NCBI RefSeq assembly: GCF_003574735.1
Contig: NZ_QORW01000003.1
Span: 310,001-374,000, forward strand
Direction: 5' to 3'
DNA from: Dongia deserti
Lineage (GTDB): Bacteria > Pseudomonadota > Alphaproteobacteria > Dongiales > Dongiaceae
Length of the DNA stretch: 64,000 nucleotides
Shown here one piece after another: positions 43,543 through 51,713 of the stretch. Every line of letters begins with the position of its first letter. Within the stretch, counting starts at the first letter, position 1. The notes under the pieces were generated by a model. That model did no database searches and had not been told where the DNA came from. It saw only the letters and a list, made by a program, of their open reading frames with translations. The translations under genes were made by a program, and so were the position numbers.

Positions 43543-44658
43543 ATGCGCGAGCGAGTGCTGATAACGGGCGGCGCAGGATTTATCGGGTCGCATCTCTGCG
43601 ATGCATTGCTGGCCGCCGGATACGACGTCCGCCTGTACGACAACTTGAATCCGCAAGTGCACGGGAACGGCGCATGGCCATCCTATCTGACAAAGCATGC
43701 AGAGCTGCAATGCGGCGACATGCGCGATGCAGCGCGGCTGGGGCGTGCCCTGGAGGGAATCGACGATGTCGTCCACCTCGCCGCGTCTGTCGGCGTGGGC
43801 CAGAGCATGTATGAAATCGCCGACTACGTCGGTGTAAACGATTGTGGCACTGCAAACCTCCTGCAGCTTCTGAGCAAGAAGCCGGCACGCAAGCTCGTCG
43901 TTGCGTCCTCCATGAGCGTCTATGGAGAGGGTCGATATCGGACGGCGCCCGGCGCGATCGTGGACAATGCCGTGCGCTCGGATGGCGCCATTCGCGCCGG
44001 CGCATGGGATCCTGTCGACGAGCGGGGCGAAGCGTTGGTGCCGATCCCCACACCGGAGGAAAAGGTGCCGGATCTTGCCTCGGTTTACGCCCTCACCAAG
44101 TTCAGCCAGGAGCGGATGTGCCTGCTGGTCGGCAAGGCCTATGGGATGAGCACCGTCGCACTGCGTTTCTTCAACGTCTATGGAACGCGGCAGGCGCTGT
44201 CCAATCCCTACACGGGCGTGCTGGCCATCTTCGCGAGTCGTCTGATGAACGGCAATCCGCCTATGATTTTTGAGGACGGTGGTCAGCTTCGCGACTTCGT
44301 TCATGTCCGTGACGTCGCCCAGGCTTGTCGTTCGGCCATTGAGGCGGCTCCGACAGCGGACGGCGTGTACAATGTCGGCACGGGCCGCGGCGTTTCGATC
44401 GCGGAGCTAGCCGACAGGATGCGGACATTGCTCGGTCGGCCGGACCTAAAACCGCAATTGACCGGCCGCTATCGCATCGGCGATGTGCGCCACTGCTTCG
44501 CCGAGATCAAGAAAGCGCGCCACGCTCTGGGATTCGACCCGAAGGTCGGGCTCAATGAAGGCATGGCGGAGCTCGTGGAATGGGTGCGCTGCGAAGCGCC
44601 GCGCGATCAGGTCGATTTCGCGACCAGGGAGCTGTCTCGCCGAGGATTGGTCGCATGA
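43543..44658 (+). CDS. NAD-dependent sugar epimerase/dehydratase (extended SDR)
   Basis: A 371-residue SDR. VLITGGAGFIGSHLCDALLA binds NAD; VVASSMSVYGEG and VYALTKFSQER (YxxxK) supply the catalytic residues; ALRFFNVYGTRQALSNPYTG and GQLRDFVHVRDVAQACRSAI are substrate-binding segments of UDP-sugar 4-epimerase-like enzymes. An insert between SVYGEG and the YxxxK carries GAWDPVDERGEALVPIPTPE, as in a group of nucleoside-diphosphate-sugar epimerases. The frame is open 69 codons upstream, but ATG 43543 is where SDR similarity begins. ATGA overlap with the next gene. Confidence 0.9.
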   Translation: MRERVLITGGAGFIGSHLCDALLAAGYDVRLYDNLNPQVHGNGAWPSYLTKHAELQCGDMRDAARLGRALEGIDDVVHLAASVGVGQSMYEIADYVGVNDCGTANLLQLLSKKPARKLVVASSMSVYGEGRYRTAPGAIVDNAVRSDGAIRAGAWDPVDERGEALVPIPTPEEKVPDLASVYALTKFSQERMCLLVGKAYGMSTVALRFFNVYGTRQALSNPYTGVLAIFASRLMNGNPPMIFEDGGQLRDFVHVRDVAQACRSAIEAAPTADGVYNVGTGRGVSIAELADRMRTLLGRPDLKPQLTGRYRIGDVRHCFAEIKKARHALGFDPKVGLNEGMAELVEWVRCEAPRDQVDFATRELSRRGLVA

Positions 44659-45788
44659 CGGTGGACGGCTTGCAGCCTTGGAGGCTGCGTCAAGTAGACG
44701 GGCTCGAACCGGTGCGGCACCGAGACAGCGCGGATGATGCGTTGACGCTAATCACAGGCGGGGCTGGCTTCATCGGCACCAATCTTGCAGACCGGATCGC
44801 GCGCGAAGGCGGCCGTGTTCTGATCTACGACAATCTCAGCCGAGCTGGAGTCGAGCGGAACCTCAAGTGGCTGAAGCAGCGCCATGGCGATCGCATTTCG
44901 GTGGACGTGGCGGACATCCGGGACAATGAGCGGATCGAAGCGGCCGTCGCACAGGCGGTTCGCGTCTTTCACATGGCCGCGCAAGTGGCGGTCACCACTA
45001 GCCTCGCTGATCCGCTGACCGATTTCCAGATCAACGCGGCTGGGACCTTGTCCCTGCTTGAAGCGCTACGCAAACGGCACAAGCCGCCGCCGCTCGTCTT
45101 CGCCTCCACCAACAAGCTGTACGGTGAATGCGTGGCCCGTGACCAGCTGTCCGAAGAGGCGACACGGTATCGGCCCCGCCGGCTCGGTCTGCGGCGTGGC
45201 ATCGATGAGCTTTGCCCAATCCAGCTCGTCAGCCCATACGGTTGCTCCAAGGGAGCGGCGGATCAGTACGTGCTGGACTATGCCCGTGCTTTCGGCATAC
45301 CGGCCGCTGTGATGCGCATGAGCTGCATCTACGGGCCGCGTCAGTTCGGCACGACCGACCAGGGTTGGGTCGCACATTTTGTCGGCGCCTGCCTGCAAGG
45401 CGAGACCATCACCGTTTATGGCGATGGCAAGCAGGTGCGAGACATACTGTTCGTCGAAGACGCAGTGAATGCCTATCTGCTCGTGCAATCCCATATGCCG
45501 CAGATTAGCGGCCAAGTATTCAATCTCGGCGGTGGTCCCCGCAATGCTGTTAGCCTGCTCGAACTGCTCGCGTTGCTCGAGGGGCTGACAAAGACGAAGC
45601 CGAAAGTACGATTCGACAACTGGCGTCACGGGGATCAGCTCTACTACGTGTCGGATACCACACATCTGCGGCGCGCAACCGGCTGGCAGCCGACCGTCAG
45701 CTATACGCGCGGCATTGCGCAGCTCCATCATTGGCTTTCGGGCTTCCTCGGCACCCACACACTGCACCGCGAGCGGGTTCCCGCATGA
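44655..45788 (+). CDS. NAD-dependent epimerase, CDP-paratose 2-epimerase-like
   Basis: A 377-residue extended SDR with a non-conserved N-terminal leader of about 28 residues, then LTLITGGAGFIGTNLADRIA, VFHMAAQVAVTTSLADPLTD, VFASTNKLYGE and SPYGCSKGAADQYVLDYARA (YxxxK). The NKLYG motif and the long stretch before the active-site Tyr (ELCPIQLVSPYGCS) are characteristic of CDP-paratose/tyvelose 2-epimerase relatives. It is overlapped by ATGA on both sides, so it is tightly coupled to the preceding epimerase and the following GT4 gene. Confidence 0.88.
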   Translation: MTVDGLQPWRLRQVDGLEPVRHRDSADDALTLITGGAGFIGTNLADRIAREGGRVLIYDNLSRAGVERNLKWLKQRHGDRISVDVADIRDNERIEAAVAQAVRVFHMAAQVAVTTSLADPLTDFQINAAGTLSLLEALRKRHKPPPLVFASTNKLYGECVARDQLSEEATRYRPRRLGLRRGIDELCPIQLVSPYGCSKGAADQYVLDYARAFGIPAAVMRMSCIYGPRQFGTTDQGWVAHFVGACLQGETITVYGDGKQVRDILFVEDAVNAYLLVQSHMPQISGQVFNLGGGPRNAVSLLELLALLEGLTKTKPKVRFDNWRHGDQLYYVSDTTHLRRATGWQPTVSYTRGIAQLHHWLSGFLGTHTLHRERVPA

Positions 45789-46945
45789 GCCCACTTTGCC
45801 GCGAACGCAAGCGCAAAAGTGAAGCGCCACGACGCATCCTGATGACGGCCGATGCCGTGGGTGGCGTATGGCAATATTGTCTGGAGCTGGCTGCCGGACT
45901 TTGCCGCGCCGGCTCGGAAGTCTGGATGGCGGTGATGGGACCGGCACCAAGCCAGGGACAGCTGCAGAGCACGCACATCGCTGGCCTCAGAATCCTTCAT
46001 GGCGATTTCCGGCTGGAGTGGATGGTGGACGCAGAGGCGGATTTGGGGCGCGCTGGCGACTGGCTCCTGACGCTGGCCGACGCGCTGAGGCCCGACATCG
46101 TCCACCTCAATGGCTATGCGCATGCGGCGCTGCCCTGGCGCCGGCCGGTCGTCGTGGTCGCGCATTCCTGCGTGATCACCTGGTGGCGGGCGGTGCACCG
46201 ATGCGAAGCTCCCCAAGAGTGGGACAGATATCGCAACTTCGTCGCACGCGGGCTTGAGGCTGCGGACCTTGTAATCGCGCCGACCCTAGCGTTCTTGCGG
46301 GCGTTGCGCGCGACCTACCGGTTCGACACACCGAGCTGCGCGATCTGGAACGGTCGCAGCCGTACCCCTGAGAGCACAGGGGCGAAGCAACGGGTGGTCA
46401 TGACCGCCGGCCGACTATGGGATGCCGCGAAGAACGTCGCCATATTGACAAGAGCGGCCGAGCACGTGCCATACCCGATCTGGGTCGCCGGCGCCGACAT
46501 GACGCAGGATTGCCCGGCTTCTGTCCTGCCGCTTGGTCGCCTCGATGAATGCGAGATGCGGCAACGATTGGCCGACGCGATGGTCTTTGCCATCCCCGCG
46601 CGCTACGAGCCGTTCGGCCTCACTGCCGTGGAAGCCGCCCAGGCGCGCTGCGCGCTGGTGCTGGGCGACATCGATACCCAGCGCGAGCTATGGGATGGGG
46701 CTGCCATCTTCGTTCCGCCGGATGATTCCGCGGCCCTGGCGCGCCATCTGAATCGCCTGTTGGAGCAGCCGCAACTGGCTGCAGCGCTGGGCGCCTTGGC
46801 CCATCGCCGAGCAAGCCGCTTCACGGCGGAGCGTATGGTGCACCGCTATCTGCACGCTTATGGCATGGTCAACAAGTCGGCCCAGCGCCGCACTTCAGGC
46901 GCTGAAACGAGCGATCTGCCACGCGCCCACCTTCACACCCTCTAG
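45785..46945 (+). CDS. Glycosyltransferase family 4-like protein
   Basis: A 386-residue GT-B retaining glycosyltransferase. ILMTADAVGGVWQYCLELAA is the N-terminal acceptor-domain start, HLNGYAHAALPW and VVVAHSCVITWW follow; the C-terminal domain has VVMTAGRLWDAAKN and the EX7E region PARYEPFGLTAVEAAQAR. No signal or membrane helix, so it acts in the cytoplasm or at the inner membrane face. The start overlaps the upstream epimerase stop. Confidence 0.9.
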   Translation: MSPLCRERKRKSEAPRRILMTADAVGGVWQYCLELAAGLCRAGSEVWMAVMGPAPSQGQLQSTHIAGLRILHGDFRLEWMVDAEADLGRAGDWLLTLADALRPDIVHLNGYAHAALPWRRPVVVVAHSCVITWWRAVHRCEAPQEWDRYRNFVARGLEAADLVIAPTLAFLRALRATYRFDTPSCAIWNGRSRTPESTGAKQRVVMTAGRLWDAAKNVAILTRAAEHVPYPIWVAGADMTQDCPASVLPLGRLDECEMRQRLADAMVFAIPARYEPFGLTAVEAAQARCALVLGDIDTQRELWDGAAIFVPPDDSAALARHLNRLLEQPQLAAALGALAHRRASRFTAERMVHRYLHAYGMVNKSAQRRTSGAETSDLPRAHLHTL

Positions 46946-46955
46946 GGAGCCGAGT

Positions 46956-48080
46956 GTGCGCTTTGTCCTCTTCTATCACTCTCTGATCTCCGACTGGAAT
47001 CATGGCAACGCCCACTTCCTGCGCGGCGTTGTTCGCGAATTGCTGGCTGCTGGACACGATGTAGCGGTCTATGAGCCGGACGGCGGATGGAGCCTGCAGA
47101 ACCTACTGCGCGAACACGGGCCCCACGCCGCGGAAGCCTTCCGTCGCGCCTTTCCCCAGCTCCGTTCGACCGTCTACGATCTGGAGACGCTCGACCTGGA
47201 TCGCGCGTTGGAAGGCGCGGATGTCGTCATCGCCCATGAGTGGAACCCGCCGGAGCTGATCGCACGCCTCAACCGAAAGCGCGCGAGCGGCGCAAAGTTC
47301 CGCCTGCTGTTCCATGACACGCATCATCGTGCCGTCACCAAGTCGCGGGAGATGGCGGCCTATGATCTCTCGGCCTTTGACGGCGTCCTCGCCTTCGGTG
47401 AAGCCGTTCGCCAGCTCTATGTCCGAAACGGGTGGTCGGGACAAGCCTGGACGTGGCACGAGGCGGCCGATACCGCCTTATTCAAACCCATTCGCGCGAC
47501 GCGCCCAGTCGATGACTTGGTCTGGATCGGCAATTGGGGTGATCGCGAGCGTAGCGCCGAACTGCTTGAGTTCCTGGTCGAGCCGTCGCGCGCGCTCGGT
47601 TTGCGTACGTCGATTTATGGCGTGCGCTATCCGCAGACGGCCAAACGTCTTCTGGCGAGTGCGGGCATCGCTTACCACGGCTGGTTGCCGAACTATCGCG
47701 TGCCGGCGGTGTTCTCGCGGTTTCAAGTCACCGTCCACGTGCCTCGCCGACCCTACGTCAAGCGGCTGCCCGGGATCCCGACGATCCGAATGTTCGAGGC
47801 CTTGGCATGCGCCATTCCACTCATCTGCGCGCCGTGGGACGATGCAGAGAGCCTGTTCGGGTCGATGGACTTCTTGCGTGCCCGGAACGGCGACGAGATG
47901 AGGACACAGCTTCAGCGCGTGCTCGCAGACCGCGATTTGAGGCGGGAACTCGCGCGCAACGGCTTGCGTACTATCGAGACGGGACACACCTGTGCCCATC
48001 GCGTTCGTGAACTCCTCTCGATCTGCGAGTCGATCGGTGCTGTGCCGGAGGCGCGCCGGCCCTCCGTGGTTGCTGCCTAG
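46956..48080 (+). CDS. CgeB-like glycosyltransferase (paralogue 2)
   Basis: A 374-residue member of the CgeB group starting with GTG (VRFVLFYHSLISDWNHGNAH) behind GGGAG. Features: DVVIAHEWNPPELIARLN, FHDTHHRAVTK, LVWIGNWGDRERSAELLEF and the C-terminal TIRMFEALACAIPLICAPWD. It is the most divergent of the four cluster paralogues (WNHGNAH replaces WGNGHAT). It lies 10 bp after the GT4 gene and 9 bp before the next paralogue. Confidence 0.87.
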   Translation: MRFVLFYHSLISDWNHGNAHFLRGVVRELLAAGHDVAVYEPDGGWSLQNLLREHGPHAAEAFRRAFPQLRSTVYDLETLDLDRALEGADVVIAHEWNPPELIARLNRKRASGAKFRLLFHDTHHRAVTKSREMAAYDLSAFDGVLAFGEAVRQLYVRNGWSGQAWTWHEAADTALFKPIRATRPVDDLVWIGNWGDRERSAELLEFLVEPSRALGLRTSIYGVRYPQTAKRLLASAGIAYHGWLPNYRVPAVFSRFQVTVHVPRRPYVKRLPGIPTIRMFEALACAIPLICAPWDDAESLFGSMDFLRARNGDEMRTQLQRVLADRDLRRELARNGLRTIETGHTCAHRVRELLSICESIGAVPEARRPSVVAA

Positions 48081-48089
48081 GAGTTCGTG

Positions 48090-49175
48090 ATGCACATCGC
48101 CTTCTTTGGATCCAGCCTTGTCTCATCCTACTGGAACGGGGCGGCGACGTATTATCGCGGCCTGTTGCGAGCCCTGGCGGATCGGGGCCACCGGATCACG
48201 TTCTTCGAGCCAGATGCCTTCGATCGCCAGGCGCATCGAGACATGCCGGATCCATCCTGGTGCAAGGTCGAGGTGTATCAGCCGAACACGCTGGCGTGCG
48301 AGCGGATGCTTCGCCAGGCGCGTGTGGCCGACCTTGTGGTGAAGGCGAGCGGCGTCGGCGTGCTCGACGAATTCCTGGAGCAAGCCGTGCTGGAGCTGCA
48401 GCGTCCGAACCGACTGGTGGCATTCTGCGACGTCGATGCACCCGCAACCCTGGAGCGCGTGACCAACGATCCGGCAGATCCATTCCGATCGCTAATTCCA
48501 AGATACGATGCCATCTTCACCTATGGCGGCGGCGATCCGGTGGTCCGCGCCTATCGCGCGATGGGAGCGCGGCTGTGCCGTCCGATCTACAACGCACTCG
48601 ATCCGGCAACCCACTTCCCTGTTGCTCCCGATCCGAAGTTCGCCGCCGATCTCAGCTTCCTCGGCAATCGCCTGCCAGACCGCGAGCAGCGCGTGCGCGA
48701 CTTTTTCCTGCAGCCTGCCGCGCATCTTCCAAACCTGACTTTCCTGCTCGGCGGTGCCGGATGGCCCGGCAGCCACCTGCCGGCCAACGTCCGCACCATC
48801 GGTCATGTCGGCACTGGTGATCACAACGCGTTCAATTGCTCGGCAAAGGCGGTGCTGAATATCGCGCGCGACAGTATGGCGCGCTCCGGCTTCTCGCCGG
48901 CGACGCGCGTGTTCGAGGCGGCCGGCGCCGGCGCCTGCACGATCACCGACGCCTGGGAAGGAATCGAGGAGTTCTTTATTCCGGACGAGGAGATTCTCGT
49001 TGCGCCGGATGGCGATGCTGTTTGCTCGATCCTTGAGGGTCTCGACGCCGAGCGTGCCGCCCGGATTGGCGCAGCGGCCCGCCGCGCAGCACTTCACCGC
49101 CACACTTATGCCATCCGGGCAGTGGCGGTGGAGGAGACCCTCGAGGGCCAGAAGATTGGATCGGTGGCGGGATGA
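48090..49175 (+). CDS. CgeB-like glycosyltransferase (paralogue 3)
   Basis: A 361-residue CgeB-type protein: MHIAFFGSSLVSSYWNGAAT at the start (WNGAAT in place of WGNGHAT), AFCDVDAPATLERV, FTYGGGDPVVRAY, LSFLGNRLPDREQRV and the C-terminal ATRVFEAAGAGACTITDAWE with GIEEFF. ATG at 48090 is used because AGGAG lies 6 bases upstream; an in-frame GTG abuts it. Its TGA overlaps the next gene. Confidence 0.88.
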   Translation: MHIAFFGSSLVSSYWNGAATYYRGLLRALADRGHRITFFEPDAFDRQAHRDMPDPSWCKVEVYQPNTLACERMLRQARVADLVVKASGVGVLDEFLEQAVLELQRPNRLVAFCDVDAPATLERVTNDPADPFRSLIPRYDAIFTYGGGDPVVRAYRAMGARLCRPIYNALDPATHFPVAPDPKFAADLSFLGNRLPDREQRVRDFFLQPAAHLPNLTFLLGGAGWPGSHLPANVRTIGHVGTGDHNAFNCSAKAVLNIARDSMARSGFSPATRVFEAAGAGACTITDAWEGIEEFFIPDEEILVAPDGDAVCSILEGLDAERAARIGAAARRAALHRHTYAIRAVAVEETLEGQKIGSVAG

Positions 49176-50278
49176 AGATTGTCATTCTGGGACTTTCCAT
49201 CACCTCCTCCTGGGGCAACGGGCATGCCACGACCTATCGTGCGCTGGTCCGTGCGCTGCATCATCGAGGACACGAGGTCCAGTTCCTCGAACGAAACCTC
49301 TCCTGGTACGCTGACAATCGTGACATGCCGCGGCCGGATTTCTGCACCGTCAAGCTCTACGCAAGCGTGCGCGATTTGATTCGCCGATTCTCCGGTGCGG
49401 TTGCAGGCGCGGATCTGGTGATGGTGGGATCTTTCGTGCCGGACGGAATTGCCGTTGGCGAATGGGCTACCGAGACCGCCACCGGGACGACCGCGTTCTA
49501 CGACATCGATACGCCCGTCACGCTCACGAAGCTTCAAGCGGGAAGCTGCGACTATCTGTCACCCGATCTGGTGCAGCGCTTCGATCTCTATCTATCCTTC
49601 ACCGGTGGCCCGGTGCTCGATCGTCTCGAGCGCGCTTTCTTCGCGCGACGAGCGCGTGCGCTCTATTGTTCGGTCGATCCGGCCCTCTATAGGCCCGCGC
49701 GATCCACGCCGCGCTGGGAGCTGGGCTACATGGGCACCTATTCGGCGGACCGGCAGCCCAAGCTGGAGTCCCTGCTGTTCGACACTGCACAGCGTCTGCG
49801 TGACCGCCGTTTCGTGGTAGCGGGCGCGCAATATCCATGCGAGATCGCATGGCCGACGAACGTCAAGCATATCGAGCACCTGGCGCCTGATCGCCATGCC
49901 GCATTCTACAACGCACAGCGCTTCACCCTGAACATTACGCGAGCCGACATGACGGAGCTAGGCTGGTCGCCTAGCGTGCGCCTGTTCGAAGCGGCGGCCT
50001 GCGGCACGCCGATCATTTCTGATCTCTGGGGCGGCATCGAAAGCTTCTTCCGTCCGGATTCGGAGATCTTCCTGGCACGATCCGCGGATGACGTGGAGCG
50101 CATCCTGCGATGCACCGGCGATGCAGAGCGCCGGAAGACGGCCGCCGCGGCACGAAAGCGGGTGCTGAATGCTCATACCGCGCTGCATCGCGCTATCCTG
50201 CTGGAGCGATATGTCCACGAAGTGACGACCAGCAGTCGGGCCAGATCCCGGCCGCGGCAGGCTGCCAGCGTGGCCTGA
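49172..50278 (+). CDS. CgeB-like glycosyltransferase (paralogue 4)
   Basis: A 368-residue CgeB-type protein and the last gene of the glycosyl cluster. MKIVILGLSITSSWGNGHAT, FYDIDTPVTLTKLQAGSCDY, LSFTGGPVLDRLE, GYMGTYSADRQPKLESLL and SVRLFEAAACGTPIISDLWG parallel the first paralogue (38639-39742) segment by segment, so those two are a duplicated pair separated by about 9 kb. It overlaps the upstream gene by 4 bp. Confidence 0.89.
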   Translation: MKIVILGLSITSSWGNGHATTYRALVRALHHRGHEVQFLERNLSWYADNRDMPRPDFCTVKLYASVRDLIRRFSGAVAGADLVMVGSFVPDGIAVGEWATETATGTTAFYDIDTPVTLTKLQAGSCDYLSPDLVQRFDLYLSFTGGPVLDRLERAFFARRARALYCSVDPALYRPARSTPRWELGYMGTYSADRQPKLESLLFDTAQRLRDRRFVVAGAQYPCEIAWPTNVKHIEHLAPDRHAAFYNAQRFTLNITRADMTELGWSPSVRLFEAAACGTPIISDLWGGIESFFRPDSEIFLARSADDVERILRCTGDAERRKTAAAARKRVLNAHTALHRAILLERYVHEVTTSSRARSRPRQAASVA

Positions 50279-50301
50279 GCACCCGGGGAGAGGGCTCGGG
50301 C

Positions 50302-50889
50302 GTGGTTTCGCAAGTGAACGCGGAACCGCCCTTGCGGCGGATGGTTGACAACACGATGTGGCTAGCACTGGAGGAAAACTTGGCCAGCGCGGACGAAAGA
50401 TTCATGGAATGGCTGCGTGACGCCCATGCCATGGAAGAGCAATCGGAGCAGATGCTGGAAAGGACGTGCGACCGGCTCGAGAATTATCCGGAAGTGCGGG
50501 AGAGATTCAATGCTCACCGCGCGGTTTCGCGACGGCATGCCGATACCGTGAGGCAATGCATAGGCCGGCGAGGCGGAAGCCCTTCGGCGATCAAAGATAC
50601 GGCGGGCAAGCTGATGGCGTTCGCGCAGGGCGCAAGCGGCCTGTTTGTCGGCGATGAAGTCGTGAAGGCGATCCTCGCGACCTCGACGTTCGAGCAGATG
50701 AAGATCAGCTCGTACGAGATCCTGAAGGCGACCGCAAGGACTGTGGGTGACAGCGAGACGGAGCGCGCCTGCGAAGAAAACCTGCGGGAAGAGCAACAGA
50801 TGGCGGACTGGCTGGAGGACAACATCGCGCCGATCACCCAGACCTATCTGCAGCGCGAAGAAGCCTCGGGCGTCACCGCCAAGCATTGA
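50302..50889 (+). CDS. DUF892 (YciE/YciF-like) ferritin-like protein
   Basis: A 195-residue four-helix-bundle protein. Helical segments with ferritin-like acidic positions: FMEWLRDAHAMEEQSEQMLE, RFNAHRAVSRRHADTVRQCI, MKISSYEILKATARTVGDSE, ERACEENLREEQQMADWLED. This matches the DUF892/YciE family, stress-induced proteins of uncertain biochemical role. GTG at 50302 (GGGGAGAGGG upstream) is chosen; ATG at 50341 is the alternative. It begins 23 bp after the glycosyl cluster and may be read from it. Confidence 0.83.
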   Translation: MVSQVNAEPPLRRMVDNTMWLALEENLASADERFMEWLRDAHAMEEQSEQMLERTCDRLENYPEVRERFNAHRAVSRRHADTVRQCIGRRGGSPSAIKDTAGKLMAFAQGASGLFVGDEVVKAILATSTFEQMKISSYEILKATARTVGDSETERACEENLREEQQMADWLEDNIAPITQTYLQREEASGVTAKH

Positions 50890-51083
50890 GGAAGCACGCT
50901 TGGCCGACAAGCCGAGCACGCAGATTGCAGCAGGACAAGCCCGAAGGGCCGCGGAAGGCTGTCGAGCACAAGCTCGAGCGCCAGCAGAAGGAAGTGTCGT
51001 CGCGGGAAGCGGTGCGCCCTTCCGAGGACGACGCAGGGCGCGCGGCCGGCCGCGAGAACAGCGGCACAGGGAATCAGTCCTGA
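50886..51083 (+). CDS. Short hydrophilic reading frame, doubtful
   Basis: A 65-codon frame that begins with a TTG overlapping the DUF892 stop. The product is very polar (KAVEHKLERQQKEVSSREAV, then RPSEDDAGRAAGREN) and disordered, like many small stress-island proteins. A second frame starting LADKPSTQIAAGQARRAAEG overlaps its 5' part, hinting that a frameshift may have split a single gene. No family recognised. Confidence 0.28.
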   Translation: MRKHAWPTSRARRLQQDKPEGPRKAVEHKLERQQKEVSSREAVRPSEDDAGRAAGRENSGTGNQS

Positions 51084-51087
51084 GCGC

Positions 51088-51515
51088 CTAGCCTGCGAAG
51101 TGCGGCATACTGAGGACAAATCCGCTCCTCGGGAGCGCGGGTGCGCCCGAGAGGTCGACGGTCATATCCTGCTGCGGCACCGCGTAAGCCAAGCGGACCA
51201 GGCGGAGGATGGCCGTCTTGAACAGCGCTTCCGTGGCCCACTCACCCGCACAGCGATGGGTCGTCCGAACACCGCCGGCGCCTAGACTAGCGGAACGAGA
51301 TCGAAGGGTCCGGGTTGCCGTTTCAGGAACCGCTCCGGGCGGAACGCGTCCGGCTCCGACCAAGTCCTGGAATCGTGGTTGGTACCATAGAAGTCGAGCA
51401 GCAGCCAATCTCCGGCCGCGAAATGGTGCCCCAGGAAATCGAACGGCGTCGTCACTCCTGCCGCCGATCGTAGGGAAGAACGGCGCATCATGGCGCACCT
51501 CGAAGCGTGCAGCAA
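51088..51515 (-). pseudogene. Decayed cytochrome P450 of the CYP152 (fatty-acid peroxygenase) type
   Basis: Only the C-terminal third survives, spread over two frames. In order: RHDAPFFPTIGG (like the PFFP segment after the ExxR helix), then in another frame FDFLGHHFAAGDWLLLDFYG with TNHDSRTWSEPDAFRPERF, then back in the first frame GAGGVRTTHRCAGEWATEAL (heme-ligand Cys in HRCAGEW) to the tail SGAPALPRSGFVLSMPHF. These blocks match CYP152 enzymes, which hydroxylate fatty acids with hydrogen peroxide. Two frame changes and the lost N-terminal two thirds make it a pseudogene. Confidence 0.78.
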
Positions 51516-51713
51516 GCGATCGTCACCAGTACGGACGACGAGGCTGCGGGGACGCCGCGAAGGCCGGCACGATCGCGCAGCTCCGCCGCAGTGAACGCGC
51601 CAGAGGAGATCCGGATCCGCAAGGAAGCGACCGGCGTGCAGGCGCGAGCGTGGGCATTCCTGCCGGCCTGCGTGGCCATGACCGCGTTTCTCCTCTGGGC
51701 GGTCCTGCGCTAG
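51507..51713 (+). CDS. Possible small membrane protein
   Basis: A 68-codon frame starting at GTG, with a polar N-terminus and one C-terminal hydrophobic helix (ARAWAFLPACVAMTAFLLWA). It begins inside the edge of the P450 remnant and its stop overlaps that of the SIR2-domain gene on the other strand. No family or clear ribosome site; it could be chance. Confidence 0.25.
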   Translation: MQQAIVTSTDDEAAGTPRRPARSRSSAAVNAPEEIRIRKEATGVQARAWAFLPACVAMTAFLLWAVLR

